A DNA stretch of 64,000 bases from Afipia sp. (GCA_024707075.1 JANQAK010000003.1:1922001-1986000), one strand, 5' to 3'; positions 1 to 8,707 are shown, numbered from the stretch's first letter. Notes: generated from the letters alone by a model not told the origin. Numbers and translations are program-made.

Positions 1-298
1 CCGCCCACGGCTGCGATCCTGCGGCGTGAAGCACCATCAGCCCGACCAGCGTCGCGACCAGATCACCGCCGACCAGCGCGCGCGGTTGCGCCGGCGGCGC
101 ATCGGGTGAGCCGATAACGAGCGCGATCGAGGTGGCGAACGGGATGACAGCCAACGGATAGCTCAACCTGACGGACAGCCACTCCATGACGCCGATCGCG
201 AGCGCGATGCCGACGCCAGCGATAACGCCCGCTTTCAGCCTGCGCTGTCCCGCGTCATCCCAAAATCCGGAGGATTTCTCTCGCTGGCGCCTGCTCAC
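1..298 (-). CDS. HPP family integral membrane protein (N-terminal part, runs off window)
   Basis: No ORF-track entry exists because the gene has no stop inside the window and appears to begin with GTG (base 298). The minus-strand frame stays open for about 99 codons. It reads a basic N-terminus, a hydrophobic helix (AGVIAGVGIALAIGVMEWL), then PLAVIPFATSIALVIGSP, PAQPRALVGGDL and a further hydrophobic stretch. The PFATSIALV...AQPRALVGG pattern is what I recognise from HPP-family membrane proteins, some of which are linked to nitrite or anion transport. No ATG lies upstream in frame, so the exact start is uncertain. The C-terminal half is outside the window. Function is inferred only at family level. 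Confidence 0.6.
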   Translation of the reverse strand, partial: MSRRQREKSSGFWDDAGQRRLKAGVIAGVGIALAIGVMEWLSVRLSYPLAVIPFATSIALVIGSPDAPPAQPRALVGGDLVATLVGLMVLHAAGSQPWA

Positions 299-334
299 GG
301 CAAATCCGCTGTCGCTGGATGTGGAAAAGAAAAA

Positions 335-358
335 GGGCGGCAGATTTCTCTGCCGCCC
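335..358 (-). terminator. Rho-independent terminator after the TorF-like porin gene
   Basis: GGGCGGCAGA and TCTGCCGCCC form a perfect 10-bp stem around a 4-nt loop. On the minus strand the stem is followed by a T-rich run. It lies 24 bp beyond the stop codon of the porin gene, and because runs of A and T flank both sides it could also work for plus-strand transcripts. Confidence 0.85.
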
Positions 359-381
359 TTTAGGCCTTCAAATGAAGGAGA

Positions 382-1341
382 TTACTTGAGCGCGCTCAGG
401 GTCACGTCAGCCGAGAGCTTGGCGATGAAGCTCGCACCGCACCACTTCGATTCGTAAAGACCGTTCGAAGGATTGATGGTGGAGGCGGTGAAGTCGCTGG
501 TGATCGCGTTACAGTCGGTCTTCGACAGATCCGAGTCCGAGTAACGCAGATCGAGGGTGAACACCTTGTAGGTGAAGCCCACACCGACGTTCCAGGTGTT
601 GTAGTCCGCCAAAGGCGTGTTGAGGTAGAAGGCGTCGGTCGTTCCCAGCCACTGATGGCCGTACTCACCCGACAGGTAGGCGCCCACGCCGGAGGTGCCG
701 AACAGGTTGCTCGGAGCAGTGACCTTGGCGTTGACCGATGCGTAGGTCGAATCAAACCCGAAGTTCAGGAAGTTCGGCGAATAGAACACCGTGCCGCCGA
801 GAGCGAAGTAGTCGTTAAAGGTATAGGTCGCCTTGCCGTACACTTCGTAGAAGGACACGTCCTTCTTCATCACGTTGAGGTTGACGAGAGCGTTGGCACC
901 GGAACCAACACCGCAGAACGCAGCAGAGCCGCCCGGAACGGTGTCGATGCACTGTCCACCCGGATACAGGTAGCCCCAGACACCGAAGTCGAACGCAAGA
1001 GCGCCGAAGGTCGGGCGGATACCGGCATAGACGTCGATTTCAGCAGCCGCGCGGTTGGTGAAGGAGATGCTCGCACCGCCAACACCTGCGTAAAGCTGCA
1101 AGTCGGGAGTGATATTGTAGCGCGGCTCGAAGTAGGCAGCGACCGAACCGTTACGGTTCGACTGCGAAATACCGCGGAACACGTAGTTGTTGGTGATCGA
1201 CGCACCGAAGGCCACATCCCAAGGCGAGACGATAACCGGCGCCGGCGCCTTCTTGTAGACCTTGCCGAGATCGGCAGCCGACGCCGAACCCAGACCCATC
1301 GCAACCGCAACTGCTGCGATCGACAAACTTACTTTCTTCAT
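382..1341 (-). CDS. TorF family putative porin / outer-membrane beta-barrel protein
   Basis: Predicted outer-membrane protein of about 319 residues. The N-terminus MKKVSLSIAAVAVAMGLGSASAADL is a typical Sec signal peptide with cleavage after SAS-AA. The mature part alternates aromatic and polar residues as in beta-barrels, and the block ITNNYVFRGISQSNRNGSVAAYFEPRYN resembles the 'gcw_chp'/TorF conserved start. The track starts at MMGIVMKK, but I prefer the ATG at 1341 because GGGGA sits just upstream at ribosome-binding distance. A strong terminator follows. The gene stands alone between an HPP-family gene and a histone-like gene. The substrate cannot be told from sequence. Rhizobial adaptation proteins of this family are secreted barrels of unknown specificity. 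Confidence 0.75.
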   Translation of the reverse strand: MKKVSLSIAAVAVAMGLGSASAADLGKVYKKAPAPVIVSPWDVAFGASITNNYVFRGISQSNRNGSVAAYFEPRYNITPDLQLYAGVGGASISFTNRAAAEIDVYAGIRPTFGALAFDFGVWGYLYPGGQCIDTVPGGSAAFCGVGSGANALVNLNVMKKDVSFYEVYGKATYTFNDYFALGGTVFYSPNFLNFGFDSTYASVNAKVTAPSNLFGTSGVGAYLSGEYGHQWLGTTDAFYLNTPLADYNTWNVGVGFTYKVFTLDLRYSDSDLSKTDCNAITSDFTASTINPSNGLYESKWCGASFIAKLSADVTLSALK

Positions 1342-1687
1342 GACGATCCCCATCATCGTTTAAAATTCAGTCCGATTGCCGAAGGTCCGAATGACAAGCG
1401 TTAATCGACTGCGTGAACTCGTGACGCCAATCTGCGGGTCCGAGGGGGTTGGGGGAAGCAAAAAAACCCAAGCAACTGCCGCCTTTTTAGGCGTTTGAAC
1501 GGTTCCAGACGATGTTCTGCCGCAGTGTGGCATTCTGACAACAAATTTCAGCCCAAGTTGGAACCTTGAAGGCACGTTTTTCCACATAACCATCGGCATT
1601 TGCCTCTTGGATGGCCGGGACGTCTGGAATCCTCCCCCGCGCGTCCCCGCTCTCGATTCGGCCCCTTCCACCCTGCTCAAAACACAA
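1342..1687. other. Intergenic stretch upstream of the porin gene
   Basis: About 350 bp that must carry the porin promoter (minus strand) and the 3' region of the histone-like gene. I see an A-run near 1461-1467 and a weak GCCGCC/GGCG inverted repeat near 1480-1494. The overlapping ORFs in the track (1360-1752, 1487-1687) have no recognisable protein features. No supported gene here. Confidence 0.4.
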
Positions 1688-1715
1688 AGGGCCGCAGCGA
1701 GAATGCTGCGGCCCT
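1688..1715 (-). terminator. Terminator hairpin after the histone-like gene
   Basis: AGGGCCGCAGC pairs perfectly with GCTGCGGCCCT around a 6-nt loop, 40 bp past the stop codon of the histone-like gene. On the minus strand it is followed by TTTGTGTTTTG, a moderately U-rich tail. Confidence 0.8.
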
Positions 1716-1755
1716 GTAAATCCTCAATGGAGCCCGCCGGAGCAGGCACCAAGTC

Positions 1756-2151
1756 TCAATTGCTGGTGCTGTCGTCGCTGCTGGAGCCGGATGACCAGCC
1801 AGGGGCGGGAGCCGGAGCCGGCGACCAGCTCGGCTCGGTTGAAACCGGAGCGGGCTCTGGAGCCGGCGCGGCGGGCTTCGGGGCGCGCTTCTTCTTCGGA
1901 GCGGCCTTCTTCGGCGCAGCCTTTTTGACAGCAGCCTTCTTGACGGACTTCTTTGCGGCTTTCTTGCTCGCCTTCTTGGCGGATTTCTTGACGGCCTTCT
2001 TCGCAGTTTTCTTGGCGGATTTCTTCGAGGCCTTCTTCGCCGACTTCTTGGAAACCTTTTTCTTCGAAGCCTTCTTGGCGGATTTCTTCTTCGCCAGGAT
2101 CAGCTTCTTCTTTTTGTTCTTTTTGTCTTTCTTCTTCTTACCTTTAGCCAT
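1756..2151 (-). CDS. Lys/Ala-rich histone H1-like nucleoid protein
   Basis: A 131-residue, very basic protein. The N-terminal MAKGKKKKDKKNKKKK is followed by about 75 residues of SAKKASKK/AVKK-type repeats, then a Pro/Ala-rich tail with SWSPAPAPAPGWSSGSSSDDSTSN. The repeat part resembles the C-terminal tail of eukaryotic histone H1 and bacterial HC1/AlgP-like DNA-binding proteins. Low-complexity basic repeats of this type bind and compact DNA. A strong AGGAGG ribosome-binding site lies 6 nt before the ATG, and a terminator follows. The repeats are prone to length change between strains. The specific cellular role cannot be deduced, and an RNA or polyanion-binding role is also possible. Confidence 0.7.
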   Translation of the reverse strand: MAKGKKKKDKKNKKKKLILAKKKSAKKASKKKVSKKSAKKASKKSAKKTAKKAVKKSAKKASKKAAKKSVKKAAVKKAAPKKAAPKKKRAPKPAAPAPEPAPVSTEPSWSPAPAPAPGWSSGSSSDDSTSN

Positions 2152-2192
2152 TGTGGTCCTCCTGTTTCCGCCAGCACCACTTCAGCCGGCGT

Positions 2193-3557
2193 TCAGGCAC
2201 TCCCAACGCGGGGGCCCTTCATCGATGTCGTCAATAAATCCGGTCGAGGACCGCCTGTCGCCCAGTCGAGCAGCTCAATCGTGTGCACCACAGGGACTGA
2301 CGTTCCATCGGTACTTTCCACCGAGCCTATCTGCACCATGCAACCGATGTTGCCGGCAGAGATGATGTCCGGCTTCGTCGACGCGATGTTGGCGATCTTC
2401 CGTTCGCGTAACCGCTTTGCAATGCCGGGCTGGAGGATGTTGTACGTTCCCGCCGAACCGCAACACAGATGACTCTCCGGTACATCTTTCACCACGAATC
2501 CGCTCTTGGAAAGCAATTCTTTCGGAAGCTGCGTGATTTTCTGTCCGTGCTGCAACGAACATGCGGAGTGATACGCGACAACGAGAGCGCTTTTGCTTTG
2601 CGGCCACGCGATGTCGAGGCCAGCGAGATACTCGGTCACGTCCTTCGCCAGGGCCGATATTCGCGCGGCTTTTGCTGCATAAGCGCCGTCTTCGCGCAGC
2701 ATGTAGCCATAGTCCTTGATCGTCGTACCGCATCCCGACGTGGTCACGAGGATGGCGTCAAGACCGTTGCTGTCGCTCTCCTTTGTCCACACCTCGATGT
2801 TGGCCCGGGCGCGTTTCAGCGCATCGGTGTCGTGGCCCATGTGATGCGTCAGCGAGCCGCAGCACTGCTCATCGGCCACCAGCACGACCTCGATGCCGTG
2901 GCGAGTCAGCATCCGGATCGCCGCCTGATTGATGCCAGGCGACAGCACCTGCTGGGCACATCCTTGCAACAGCGCGACGCGGCCGCGCTTTTTGCCCTCG
3001 GCGGGGAAGATCGTTCCGCCGGAAGGCCCGGGCGCAGGCAAATGTCCCGGCGCCAGCGCCAGCATGGCCCGAAGCCGGTCGAAGAAGGACGGCGCGGTCG
3101 CGCCGGAGGGAGCCGGCAGCAGCGCCGCGAACGGCCGCGCGATCCGGGCCGCGATCATGCTGATCCGGAACAGGCCGGGACGCGGCAGCACGAAGGCGAG
3201 GACGCCCCGCAGGAATCGCTCCGGCAGCGGCCTCGCATAGTCCTCCTCGACCTTCACCCGCGCCTGATCGACGAGGTGCATGTAGTTCACTCCCGAAGGA
3301 CAGGTCGTCATGCAGGCAAGGCAGGACAGGCAGCGATCGATGTGCTTGACCACCTCCTGCGTCGGCTTGCGGTCGTTCTCCAGCATGTCCTTGATCAGGT
3401 AGATCCGGCCGCGCGGACTATCGAGTTCGTCGCCGAGCAGCACGTAGGTCGGGCAGGTCGCGGTGCAGAACCCGCAATGCACGCAGGCGCGCAGGATCTT
3501 GTCGGCTTCGCGGATATCGGGATCGGCGAGCTGGGCCAGGGAAAATTCGGTCTTCAT
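2193..3557 (-). CDS. glcF: Glycolate oxidase iron-sulfur subunit GlcF
   Basis: Electron-transfer subunit of membrane-associated glycolate oxidase, which converts glycolate to glyoxylate together with GlcD and GlcE. Two 4Fe-4S motifs near the N-terminus, CVHCGFCTATCP and CLSCLACMTTCP, are followed by two cysteine-rich domains ending in CCGSLTHHMG and CCGSAGTYNI. These are the hallmarks of the GlcF/LutA/HdrB-type family. Length from the chosen start is 454 residues, close to the family norm. The track extends 56 residues further upstream into the end of glcE. I chose ATG 3557 (MKTEFSLAQLADPDIREA), which lies 16 bp after the glcE stop. It is the last gene of the glcDEF operon. Confidence 0.93.
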   Translation of the reverse strand: MKTEFSLAQLADPDIREADKILRACVHCGFCTATCPTYVLLGDELDSPRGRIYLIKDMLENDRKPTQEVVKHIDRCLSCLACMTTCPSGVNYMHLVDQARVKVEEDYARPLPERFLRGVLAFVLPRPGLFRISMIAARIARPFAALLPAPSGATAPSFFDRLRAMLALAPGHLPAPGPSGGTIFPAEGKKRGRVALLQGCAQQVLSPGINQAAIRMLTRHGIEVVLVADEQCCGSLTHHMGHDTDALKRARANIEVWTKESDSNGLDAILVTTSGCGTTIKDYGYMLREDGAYAAKAARISALAKDVTEYLAGLDIAWPQSKSALVVAYHSACSLQHGQKITQLPKELLSKSGFVVKDVPESHLCCGSAGTYNILQPGIAKRLRERKIANIASTKPDIISAGNIGCMVQIGSVESTDGTSVPVVHTIELLDWATGGPRPDLLTTSMKGPRVGSA

Positions 3558-3573
3558 GACTGACGTGTCCGGA

Positions 3574-4806
3574 TCATGTGCGCACCATCCGGCCGCGATT
3601 GAAGATATTGCGAGGGTCGAAGCTCGCCTTGACGCGCGCGCCCAGAGCCGCGACGCCGGGCTCCTGCGGCTGGAAGACATCGACCGTATTGCGCACCTGG
3701 TCGGTGGCGCGAAGTAGCGTCGCATGACCGCCGATGGTCTTCAGCCGCTCGCGCAACAGCGCCGCATGGGCATCCGCCGCCGGCGGCAGCGCCGCCCAGA
3801 TCAGCCCGCCGCCCCAATCGTAGATCACGTCGCCGCCGGTCTCGCGCGCCAGTGCCTGACCGAACGCGCCGCCCGCCGCCGGCGGACAAACGATGCGCCA
3901 CACCGGCCAAGCGCCCAGCGATCCGGACGCCGCGAACGGCGTAACATCGCGGATCGACTCCCAGACCGATGCGGACACATCGTCTGCGAGCATGTCCGAC
4001 GCGCCGAACGGCGCGAGCAACTGGCTGACCGATCCGGCACGATCGGACACCGACGCGCCGATCCCCTCCAGCCGGATCAGCGTCACGCCCTGCTGAGAGC
4101 CCCCAAGAGCGGCCAGCCCGTCACCCGTGGTCCGGAAGATCGACGCGGGCAAATGCGCCACGCCCGACACATCGAACGACGACCCCAGCGCCGCCGTCAT
4201 GGCCCGGTTCGCGGTGACTTCGTCGAGGCCGCGCAGCACCAATGTCCGCTCGCTTTCCGCCTTGGGCAGAACCTTGAGCGTCACTTCCGTCATCACCGAC
4301 AGCGTGCCCCATGATCCGGCAAGCAGCTTGCAGAGATCGTAGCCGGTGACGTTCTTCACCACCTTGCCGCCGGCCTTGAACGAATCGCCGAAGCCTGAGA
4401 CCGCATGGGCGCCGAGCAGATGATCGCGCGCGCCGCCGGCCTTGATCCGCCGCGGCCCTGCGAGACCCGCCGCGATGACGCCGCCGATCGTCCCGGCGCC
4501 GCGCGGCGTGCCCAGCAGCACCGAGGTGTCCATCGGATCGAACGCGAATTGCTGGTTCTTCGAATCGATCAGCGACAAGAGATCGGCCATCGGCGCACCA
4601 GCCTGGACGGTGACGATCAACTCGTTCGGCTCATAGGATGTGATGGCATTGAGCGCCGACAGGTCGAGCACTGCATTGGTCGCCATCGGCAGGCCGATGG
4701 CGCGCTTGCTGCCATGACCGACGATCTCAAGCGGCTGTTCGGCGGCGAGCGCATCGCGCACCGCCTGCTCCACATCCTTGGCATCACGTACTTTCAGGGT
4801 ATCCAC
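3574..4806 (-). CDS. glcE: Glycolate oxidase FAD-binding subunit GlcE
   Basis: Second flavin-binding subunit of glycolate oxidase. The N-terminal half matches an FAD-binding type-4 fold: EQPLEIVGHGSKRAIG, then EPNELIVTVQAGAPMADL, then GTPRGAGTIGGVIAAGLAGPRRI. It lacks the full C-terminal catalytic half of GlcD, as is usual for GlcE. I chose the GTG at 4806 (VDTLKVRDAKDVEQAV) because AAGGTG lies at ribosome-binding distance. The track start at 4866 (also GTG) adds 20 residues without a clear site. The resulting length is 410 residues. It sits between glcD and glcF, separated from glcD by a palindromic repeat. Confidence 0.9.
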   Translation of the reverse strand: MDTLKVRDAKDVEQAVRDALAAEQPLEIVGHGSKRAIGLPMATNAVLDLSALNAITSYEPNELIVTVQAGAPMADLLSLIDSKNQQFAFDPMDTSVLLGTPRGAGTIGGVIAAGLAGPRRIKAGGARDHLLGAHAVSGFGDSFKAGGKVVKNVTGYDLCKLLAGSWGTLSVMTEVTLKVLPKAESERTLVLRGLDEVTANRAMTAALGSSFDVSGVAHLPASIFRTTGDGLAALGGSQQGVTLIRLEGIGASVSDRAGSVSQLLAPFGASDMLADDVSASVWESIRDVTPFAASGSLGAWPVWRIVCPPAAGGAFGQALARETGGDVIYDWGGGLIWAALPPAADAHAALLRERLKTIGGHATLLRATDQVRNTVDVFQPQEPGVAALGARVKASFDPRNIFNRGRMVRT

Positions 4807-4885
4807 GCCGCACCTTGTTGTTCTTGGGGACCCGTCAACAGACGGGACTTTGCATTGCGATTGCACCGCGATTGCCGGATGACGT

Positions 4886-4986
4886 TCCCTCCCCCTTGCG
4901 GGGGAGGGTCAGGGAGGGAGGTAGGCTCAGCACTCCGGACTCGAAAGCACCCCCCTCTCCACCTCTCCCCCGCAAGGGGGAGAGAG
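4886..4986. repeat. Intergenic inverted repeat between glcD and glcE
   Basis: CCCTCCCCCTTGCGGGGGAGGG forms a hairpin, and a second copy, CTCTCCCCCGCAAGGGGGAGAG, follows about 60 bp later. Each unit is itself palindromic and the two are partly complementary. This class of C/G-run palindrome is common between genes in Bradyrhizobiaceae. It sits inside the glc operon and could weaken transcription or protect the mRNA end. Confidence 0.75.
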
Positions 4987-5025
4987 CAGATCGCGGCCAG
5001 ATGAGAAATCAGCGTCCCTCATCGC

Positions 5026-6519
5026 TCAGAATCGCGGAATATCGGGGAACGCGAGCTTGCCGCCATGGACGTGAACCCGGCCCAGTTCGGCACAGCGATG
5101 CAGTGTCGGGAACACCTTGCCGGGATTGAGCAGCCCCTGCGTATCGAAGGCGCATTTCAGGCGCTGCTGCTGCGCGAGATCGATGTCGCTGAACATCTCG
5201 GGCATCAGGTCGCGCTTCTCGACGCCGACGCCGTGCTCGCCGGTCAGCACGCCGCCCAGCTTGACGCACAGCCGCAGGATGTCCGAGCCGAAGGCTTCCG
5301 CCTTGTCCATCTCTTCGGGGATGTTGGCATCGTACAGAATGAGGGGATGGAGGTTGCCGTCGCCGGCATGGAAGACGTTGGCGACACGCAGGCCATATTT
5401 TTCCGACAGGTCACGAATTCCGGCCAGCGCCTCGGGCAGCTTGCCGCGCGGAATGGTGCCGTCCATGCAGAGATAATCCGGCGATAGCCGCCCGACCGCC
5501 GGAAACGCCGCCTTGCGTCCCGACCAGAACAGCAGCCGCTCCTGCTCCGAATTCGAAATTTGCAGCGTGGTCTGGCCACATGCGCGCGCGATCGTCTCCA
5601 CGCGCCCGATCAATTCGTCGACCTCGACCTTCGGGCCGTCCAGTTCGATAATCAGCAGCGCCTCCACATCGAGCGGATAGCCCGCATGGACGAAGGCTTC
5701 GGCGGCCACGATGGCGTTCTTGTCCATCATCTCCATGCCGCCGGGAATGATTCCCGCGCCGATGATGTTGGCGACGCATTGTCCGGCATCCTCGACCGAC
5801 GCGAAGCCCACCATCAGCGCACGCGCGGTTTCCGGCTTTTGCAGGATACGCACGGTGACTTCGGTGACGACGCCGAGCAGACCTTCCGATCCGTTGATGA
5901 TCCCCATCAGGTCGTAGCCGTCGTTCTCGGGCGCCTTGCCGCCGATCCGCAGGATCTCGCCGGTAATCAGCACGAATTCGCAGCCCAGCACGTTGTTGGT
6001 GGTCATGCCGTATTTCAGGCTGTGAACGCCGCCGGAGTTTTCCGCAACATTACCGCCGATCGAGCAGGCGATCTGCGACGACGGATCGGGCGCGTAGTAG
6101 AATCCTTCGTGCGCCACGGCCTGGCTGATGGCGAGGTTGGTGACGCCCGGCTCGACCACCGCGACGCGATTGTCGAAATCGATCTCGCGCACCCGCTTGA
6201 ATTTGCCGAGGCCGAGCAGCACGCCGTCCGCGAGCGGCAGCGAGCCTCCCGACAGCGACGTGCCGGAGCCGCGCGGCACCACCTTGATGCCGTTGTCGTG
6301 GCAGTATTTCAAAACCTGCGACACCTGTTCGGTGGTGTCGGGCAGCACCACGACCATCGGAGGCTGGCGATAGGCCGTCAGCGCGTCGGATTCATAGGGC
6401 TGCATTTCCCGCGTCGTGGAAATCACACCCTCGCCCGGCACAATCTGACGCAGGGCCGCGACGATCTCGTCACGGCGATCCAGGATCGCCTGATCCGGTT
6501 CAGGCATCATGATGGACAT
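5026..6519 (-). CDS. glcD: Glycolate oxidase FAD-linked catalytic subunit GlcD
   Basis: Main flavoprotein subunit of glycolate oxidase (glycolate or D-lactate to the 2-oxo acid). The 497 residues carry an FAD-binding type-4 domain with VVPRGSGTSLSGGSLP and SSQIACSIGGNVAENSGGVHSLKYG. A FAD-oxidase C-terminal domain follows with FHAGDGNLHPLI and GGVLTGEHGVGVEKR, both strongly conserved in GlcD. The start at ATG 6519 gives MSIMMPEPDQAI. It is the first gene of a minus-strand operon with glcE and glcF. In phototrophs and autotrophs this enzyme salvages phosphoglycolate made by RuBisCO, which fits the Calvin-type genes tkt-gap-pgk-fba elsewhere in the window, although that link is inference. Confidence 0.95.
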   Translation of the reverse strand: MSIMMPEPDQAILDRRDEIVAALRQIVPGEGVISTTREMQPYESDALTAYRQPPMVVVLPDTTEQVSQVLKYCHDNGIKVVPRGSGTSLSGGSLPLADGVLLGLGKFKRVREIDFDNRVAVVEPGVTNLAISQAVAHEGFYYAPDPSSQIACSIGGNVAENSGGVHSLKYGMTTNNVLGCEFVLITGEILRIGGKAPENDGYDLMGIINGSEGLLGVVTEVTVRILQKPETARALMVGFASVEDAGQCVANIIGAGIIPGGMEMMDKNAIVAAEAFVHAGYPLDVEALLIIELDGPKVEVDELIGRVETIARACGQTTLQISNSEQERLLFWSGRKAAFPAVGRLSPDYLCMDGTIPRGKLPEALAGIRDLSEKYGLRVANVFHAGDGNLHPLILYDANIPEEMDKAEAFGSDILRLCVKLGGVLTGEHGVGVEKRDLMPEMFSDIDLAQQQRLKCAFDTQGLLNPGKVFPTLHRCAELGRVHVHGGKLAFPDIPRF

Positions 6520-6638
6520 CGGCAGTCTCCAGAACCTAGCGCGTGCGACCGCGCTTTATTGTTCTGATATATCAAGCATGCCCAGCATGTTTTGAACAGT
6601 TCCAAAGCTGGAGCTGATGCTTGAACCTGTTGTGCGGT

Positions 6639-7331
6639 CTAGCCGACCAGTGCGCCCTGTTCCCGCCGGGCCGGCATCACCGGCATCACGGCCTGCACCA
6701 CCAGACCGCGGGCACGGGCATCCAGCACACCGACGGCGCGCAGCGCGAACAGCGTGATTGCCTGCACCGAATCGCGCAGCTTCACCGGATCGTCGATATC
6801 GTCGGGCGCGAGCGGACCCACCAGCGACTCGTGCAGCGCCCCGATCAGGGCGGTGGCGGCCAGCGAGATGTCCTGCGCCGGAAGATGTCCGGCCCTGACC
6901 GCCGCCTCGATCCGCGCCTCGACTTCGACGGCGATCTCGCGGCGGCTGGCGAGACGCGATGCGGTGACATCGACATCGACCGGCTCGGCAAGGATGCCCC
7001 AGGCGAGTTTGCGGTTCGACACCACATGCACGGCGATGGTGGTCACCGCAGCGGCCAGCGCCGACGAAGGTCCGGGCGCTGCGTCAGCGGCACGCCGGAT
7101 CGCCGTCAGTTCGGCGCGCGACACATCGGCGATGAGTTCGGAAATCAGGTCGGCCTTGGATGGAAAGTAACGATACACCGTGCCCGCCGCGACATTGGCG
7201 CGGGTGGCGACAGGCGCGATCTGGACCGCGGCCATTCCGCCCTCAGCGGCTGCGTCGCGTGCGGCCGAAAGGATCGCATTGCGGCGTGCCGCAAGACGTT
7301 TCACGACCTGATGAGTTCGCCTGTAAACCAT
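6639..7331 (-). CDS. TetR/AcrR family transcriptional regulator
   Basis: A 230-residue regulator. The N-terminal TetR helix-turn-helix spans about residues 14-60 and ends in AAGTVYRYFPSKADLISELI, the recognition-helix signature of the family. The C-terminal ligand-binding domain (residues ~75-200) is alpha-helical and unassigned. A perfect palindrome TGAAC-ATCA-GTTCA lies 28 bp upstream of the start codon, the expected place for autoregulation. The target genes are not obvious: glcD is upstream on the same strand and azlCD lies on the other side. Ligand unknown. Confidence 0.85.
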   Translation of the reverse strand: MVYRRTHQVVKRLAARRNAILSAARDAAAEGGMAAVQIAPVATRANVAAGTVYRYFPSKADLISELIADVSRAELTAIRRAADAAPGPSSALAAAVTTIAVHVVSNRKLAWGILAEPVDVDVTASRLASRREIAVEVEARIEAAVRAGHLPAQDISLAATALIGALHESLVGPLAPDDIDDPVKLRDSVQAITLFALRAVGVLDARARGLVVQAVMPVMPARREQGALVG

Positions 7332-7358
7332 TGACGGCGTTCGTCTCCCGAAAAGAAG

Positions 7359-7372
7359 TGAACATCAGTTCA
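7359..7372. promoter_or_regulatory. Candidate TetR operator
   Basis: TGAACATCAGTTCA is a perfect 5-4-5 palindrome 28 bp before the start of the TetR gene. Position and symmetry fit autoregulation; binding is inferred. Confidence 0.5.
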
Positions 7373-7487
7373 AAAGGGATGACAAGCGTTTCAAAGCGTG
7401 CGGATTCAAATTCGCAGTGCAGCATAAAAGCTGGTTAAATAATCACGTAGAACACGGGGTTTTCGTCTCATCTGAGACCGACCTGCT

Positions 7488-7805
7488 TTATCCGCTGAAT
7501 CCGATCGCACGGGCCAGGGCTGCCACCGCCATACCGGTGATGACCGCGACGAACTCGTTGCGCCGGATGATGGTGATGGCAACCGCCGCACCGATGGCGA
7601 ACAACACGACTGCGCCGCCATTGACCGCGACCGGCAGCGACGCGGCAACGATGATCGATCCCGGCAACGCGTCGAGCATCCGCCGCACCCGCGGCGTGAT
7701 GGTGACGTAGCCCATCAGCCAATAGCCGCCGAGGCGCGAGGCCACCGTCACCGCCGTCATCACGGCGAAGGCGATCATCACGTCGGAGCGGAGAAAATCG
7801 CTCAT
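7488..7805 (-). CDS. azlD: AzlD family branched-chain amino acid export subunit
   Basis: Small partner of AzlC in an amino-acid exporter. The 105-residue protein from ATG 7805 has three to four hydrophobic helices: MIAFAVMTAVTVASRLGGYWL, SIIVAASLPVAVNGGAVVLFAIGAAVAI, then FVAVITGMAVAALARAI. TPRVRRMLDALPGSI is the conserved AzlD core. The start codon overlaps the azlC stop in ATGA, so the two are probably translationally coupled. The longer track ORF (start 7961) runs through azlC in another frame and is rejected. Confidence 0.88.
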   Translation of the reverse strand: MSDFLRSDVMIAFAVMTAVTVASRLGGYWLMGYVTITPRVRRMLDALPGSIIVAASLPVAVNGGAVVLFAIGAAVAITIIRRNEFVAVITGMAVAALARAIGFSG

Positions 7806-8587
7806 ACGCCCGCCCCGTGCGGCTTTACGTGCGGATGGGCGGGGGGCGGATCGTCCATCAGACCGGCGCTGATCGCGCCCGACACCGCGCCCGCAATAAT
7901 GAACCACCAGCCCGGCGTCAGCCAATGGACAGCAAGCGCCACAATGCCCGACACCGCCCACGGGATCGCACGCCGCGGGCCTTTCCAGGCCGGCACCAGC
8001 ATTGCCGCATAGAACGCCGGCACCACCAGATCGACCCCGTATTTCTTCGGGTCGCTCAATTGCCCGGCAAGCAAATATCCCGGCAGCGACGACAGGAACC
8101 AGACGACATAGAGCACGATGCCGCCGCCGACGAAGAACGACGCATCAGCGCCGCCGTGATTGCGATAACGCGTGGCGGCGAGCCAGCCGCCGTCGGTCAC
8201 CAGCAGCATCGAGGGGTAGGATTGCCACGGCGGCAGCGTGCCGAACCATGGACGCAGGCTGGCGCTCATCAGCGAGAAGCGGATGTTCACGGTGATCGTC
8301 AGCAGCGCCAATGTCGCGATCGACGACACCGTCAGCGTATCCGGCCACGACGACACCGCGACGAACTGCGACAGCCCGCCGTAGACGAAGGCCATCATCA
8401 CCTGCACTTCGGTCAGCGTGAAATTCTTTTGCGCGCAGAGCGCGCCGAATGCCATGCCGAACGCGATGGTGCCCGGCAGCATCGGCGAGATGGCGTAGAT
8501 GCCCGGCACGATCGCCTCGCGCGACCAGTAGGCAGGCGTGTGGAAATGGTCGGGCGCCGTCTCGGACGTTGGGTGGGGCGTCGTCAT
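7802..8587 (-). CDS. azlC: AzlC family branched-chain amino acid exporter
   Basis: Large subunit of an AzlCD exporter, about 261 residues from ATG 8587 with several membrane helices. The N-terminal signature PGIYAISPMLPGTIAFGMAFGALC and the motif VYGGLSQFVAVSSW are typical of the family, which exports branched-chain amino acids or their analogues. The track begins 18 residues earlier at 8641, a region that looks non-conserved, so the ATG at MTTPHPTSE was chosen. Only a weak GGAT precedes it. The gene overlaps azlD by 4 nt. Confidence 0.88.
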   Translation of the reverse strand: MTTPHPTSETAPDHFHTPAYWSREAIVPGIYAISPMLPGTIAFGMAFGALCAQKNFTLTEVQVMMAFVYGGLSQFVAVSSWPDTLTVSSIATLALLTITVNIRFSLMSASLRPWFGTLPPWQSYPSMLLVTDGGWLAATRYRNHGGADASFFVGGGIVLYVVWFLSSLPGYLLAGQLSDPKKYGVDLVVPAFYAAMLVPAWKGPRRAIPWAVSGIVALAVHWLTPGWWFIIAGAVSGAISAGLMDDPPPAHPHVKPHGAGV

Positions 8588-8707
8588 CGATTCATCCGCG
8601 GAAAGACGATCATGCGTGCGGTGAATGCCAGACCGGGTCAAGCCGTCCGCCTGCGGGCCTGCCCGTCATTTCGGACGACCCTGCGCAGCCCCAGTCGCTC
8701 AACATTG

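Noticed and set aside
1607-2365. 252-aa plus-strand ORF with Phe/Ala repeats (FFAAFLLAFLADF)
   Set aside because: It is the reverse complement of the Lys/Ala repeats of the histone-like protein; the opposite strand has the AGGAGG site and a terminator.
2469-3563. 364-aa plus-strand ORF opposite glcF
   Set aside because: His/Arg/Asp-rich antisense shadow of an iron-sulfur protein with intact motifs on the other strand.
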